Below are positions 6,047-6,997 of a stretch of DNA of 6,997 nucleotides, piece after piece; position 1 is the first letter of the stretch; the number at the start of each line of letters is the position of its first letter. Made by a program: the position numbers and the translations under genes. The notes below the pieces were generated by a model, which ran no database searches, had not been told where the DNA came from, and saw only the letters and a program-made list of their open reading frames with translations. Source of the DNA: Pseudomonadota bacterium (GTDB lineage: Bacteria > Pseudomonadota > Alphaproteobacteria > Azospirillales > Azospirillaceae); assembly GCA_023412175.1 (NCBI GenBank), contig JAEYOB010000333.1, forward strand, positions 1 to 6,997, read 5' to 3'.

Positions 6047-6306
6047 TGCCTCATGTAAGGGATTTTGCGATACGCCCGCCGCCCACGGGAAGGTTGGCGA
6101 CAGGGATTTCTGTGAGAACCGACTTCCGGGGGATTCCGCCGTGCCAAGGCGCAGCTCCGCCGCAGTGCCTGGAACCCGCCGGATCCTGGCGGATCGCCGA
6201 CGGCCCGGCCGCCGGACGCGTGAGCCATGCCCCTGCCTTCTCAGGGCATCCCATGGGAAAACGCTCCACGTGTGCCCCGCGATCACCACGTTCTCATCGA
6301 TCAGGG

Positions 6307-6997
6307 TCAGTGCATCATCAGGACAGGCATGGCGGCGGCGGCAAGGACGTCGCGGGTGGCGCCGCCGAGCGCCCACTCCCGGACGCGGCTGTGCCCATAG
6401 CCACCCATCACGAGGAGATCGGCACCCGCACAGCGGGCGAGGTCCAGCAGCATCTCGCCCGCTGTACGGCCGCCTCCGGCCTTATGGATCACCCTCGCAT
6501 CAACGTCCTGCTCGGCGAGGTAATCCCTCAGCCTTTCGGCATCGCCGGGAGGCACGTCATCGGCCTCGACCGTTCCGATGAGGATGCTGTGCGCGTTTCG
6601 CAGGAACGGAAGAGCCGAGGTGACCGCCCGCATTGCCTGGGCGCTGCCGTTCCAAGCCACGAAGACCGTCGTCCCGACGCCTTCCACCCGCCGGTCCGGC
6701 ATCAGGATCACCGGGCGCGTGGAGACGAACAGCGCGGTTTCGAACACTGGCCGCCAGAAAGCGCCACCATCGTGGGTGGATCCGGAAAGCACGAAGAAGT
6801 CGGCAAAACGCCCTTCTGTCGCGACGAGATCAGGGAGCTGTCCGGCCGTCTCGTGCCAGAGCACCGAGAGAGGGTCGCTGGCTGACGCGCTCTCGACCAT
6901 GGGTATGCCGGCCGCGCGGCAAAGCGTCTGGAGGTGATCGTACGCGGCGTTCCGGTCCTTGGCGATCTTCGTCTGCACTTCGCGCAACGCCTTTTCC
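6307..6997 (-). CDS. Universal stress protein, two tandem UspA domains (5' end outside the window)
   Basis: This is a UspA-superfamily protein, a cytoplasmic nucleotide-binding family linked to starvation, oxidative and anaerobic stress survival. The frame is open through the right edge, so the true start is missing. A TTG at 6987 lies mid-domain and is unlikely to be the start. Counting from that TTG, residues 1 to about 98 are the end of a first Usp domain (closing with RPVILMPD), which lacks a recognisable ATP motif. Residues about 105-226 form a second domain (TTVFVAWNGSAQAMRAV) with the glycine-rich signature MGGYGHS...LGGATRDVL (194-215). This is close to the G-2x-G-9x-G(S/T) pattern of ATP-binding members, but with Gly-Ala-Thr after the last Gly. 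Tandem Usp proteins usually have about 270-280 residues, so some 45-50 N-terminal residues are probably cut off. It ends 357 bases before the receiver start on the same strand. Confidence 0.88.
   Translation of the reverse strand, partial: EKALREVQTKIAKDRNAAYDHLQTLCRAAGIPMVESASASDPLSVLWHETAGQLPDLVATEGRFADFFVLSGSTHDGGAFWRPVFETALFVSTRPVILMPDRRVEGVGTTVFVAWNGSAQAMRAVTSALPFLRNAHSILIGTVEADDVPPGDAERLRDYLAEQDVDARVIHKAGGGRTAGEMLLDLARCAGADLLVMGGYGHSRVREWALGGATRDVLAAAAMPVLMMH

Larger units (their letters stand above)
5950..6306. other. Gene-poor intergenic stretch between usp and receiver genes
   Basis: No convincing gene was seen across these 357 bases. The receiver-proximal part (about 5990-6060) is clearly more AT-rich than the rest of the window and holds the candidate promoter. 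The usp-proximal part is GC-rich. It contains an imperfect stem (ATGCC-C-CTG at 6227-6235 against CAG-GGCAT at 6242-6249, with one bulged C), a CCATGG-centred palindrome (6250-6257), and CCGCC/GGCGG arms around GGATCCT (6176-6192). The bulged stem lies about 57 bases past the usp stop and might help end that transcript, but it lacks a T-run. Short open frames here have no recognisable protein features. Confidence 0.5.

Noticed and set aside
157..6190. 13-base repeat GCCGGATCCTGGC at 157-169 and 6178-6190
   Set aside because: One copy encodes part of the protease signal peptide and the other is intergenic. The match is short, does not extend, and is plausible by chance in GC-rich DNA.
5983..6228. 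Short minus-strand open frame (81 codons) in the gap between usp and the receiver
   Set aside because: An AAGG precedes its ATG, but the translation resembles translated GC-rich noise, with no signal, membrane or domain pattern. There is not enough support to call a gene.
6034..6885. Plus-strand open frame (283 codons) across the intergenic gap and usp
   Set aside because: Most of it is antisense to the universal stress protein, and its translation has no recognisable features.

Overview
The window is GC-rich with dense coding and strong GC bias at third codon positions. The protein families (an alphaproteobacterial-type PHA synthase, a HisKA_2 kinase, a two-domain universal stress protein) suggest an alphaproteobacterium of the Rhodospirillales/Azospirillum type. 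That placement is an inference from protein style; no marker gene is present. No mobile element, CRISPR array, tRNA or rRNA was seen.

Layout. The left part reads rightward. It holds the last codons of an unknown upstream gene (1-57), a lipoprotein trypsin-like protease of the HtrA/DegP family that stops where a PDZ domain would normally begin (117-971), and a PHA synthase (1044-2897). The rest reads leftward and converges on the synthase at about 2898-3001. From right to left it holds a two-domain universal stress protein cut by the window edge (6307-6997), a gene-poor stretch (5950-6306), a receiver-only response regulator (5545-5949), a small secreted diheme cytochrome c built from two tandem copies of one heme module (4928-5431), a 216-base intergenic region, and a membrane-bound sensor histidine kinase (3002-4711).

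How the parts may work together. Envelope proteolysis, carbon storage, a universal stress protein, periplasmic electron transfer and a kinase/receiver pair look like a stress, redox or low-oxygen accessory cluster. The best regulatory hint is a near-perfect FNR/FixK-type box (TTGAT-N4-ATCAG) upstream of the kinase, accompanied by two further inverted repeats. Joint function is inferred from proximity, not shown by the sequence.

Most worth a second look are the duplicated heme module with a His conserved at the same offset in both copies, the FNR-like box with its neighbouring palindromes, the PDZ-less lipoprotein protease, and the kinase and lone receiver flanking the cytochrome.
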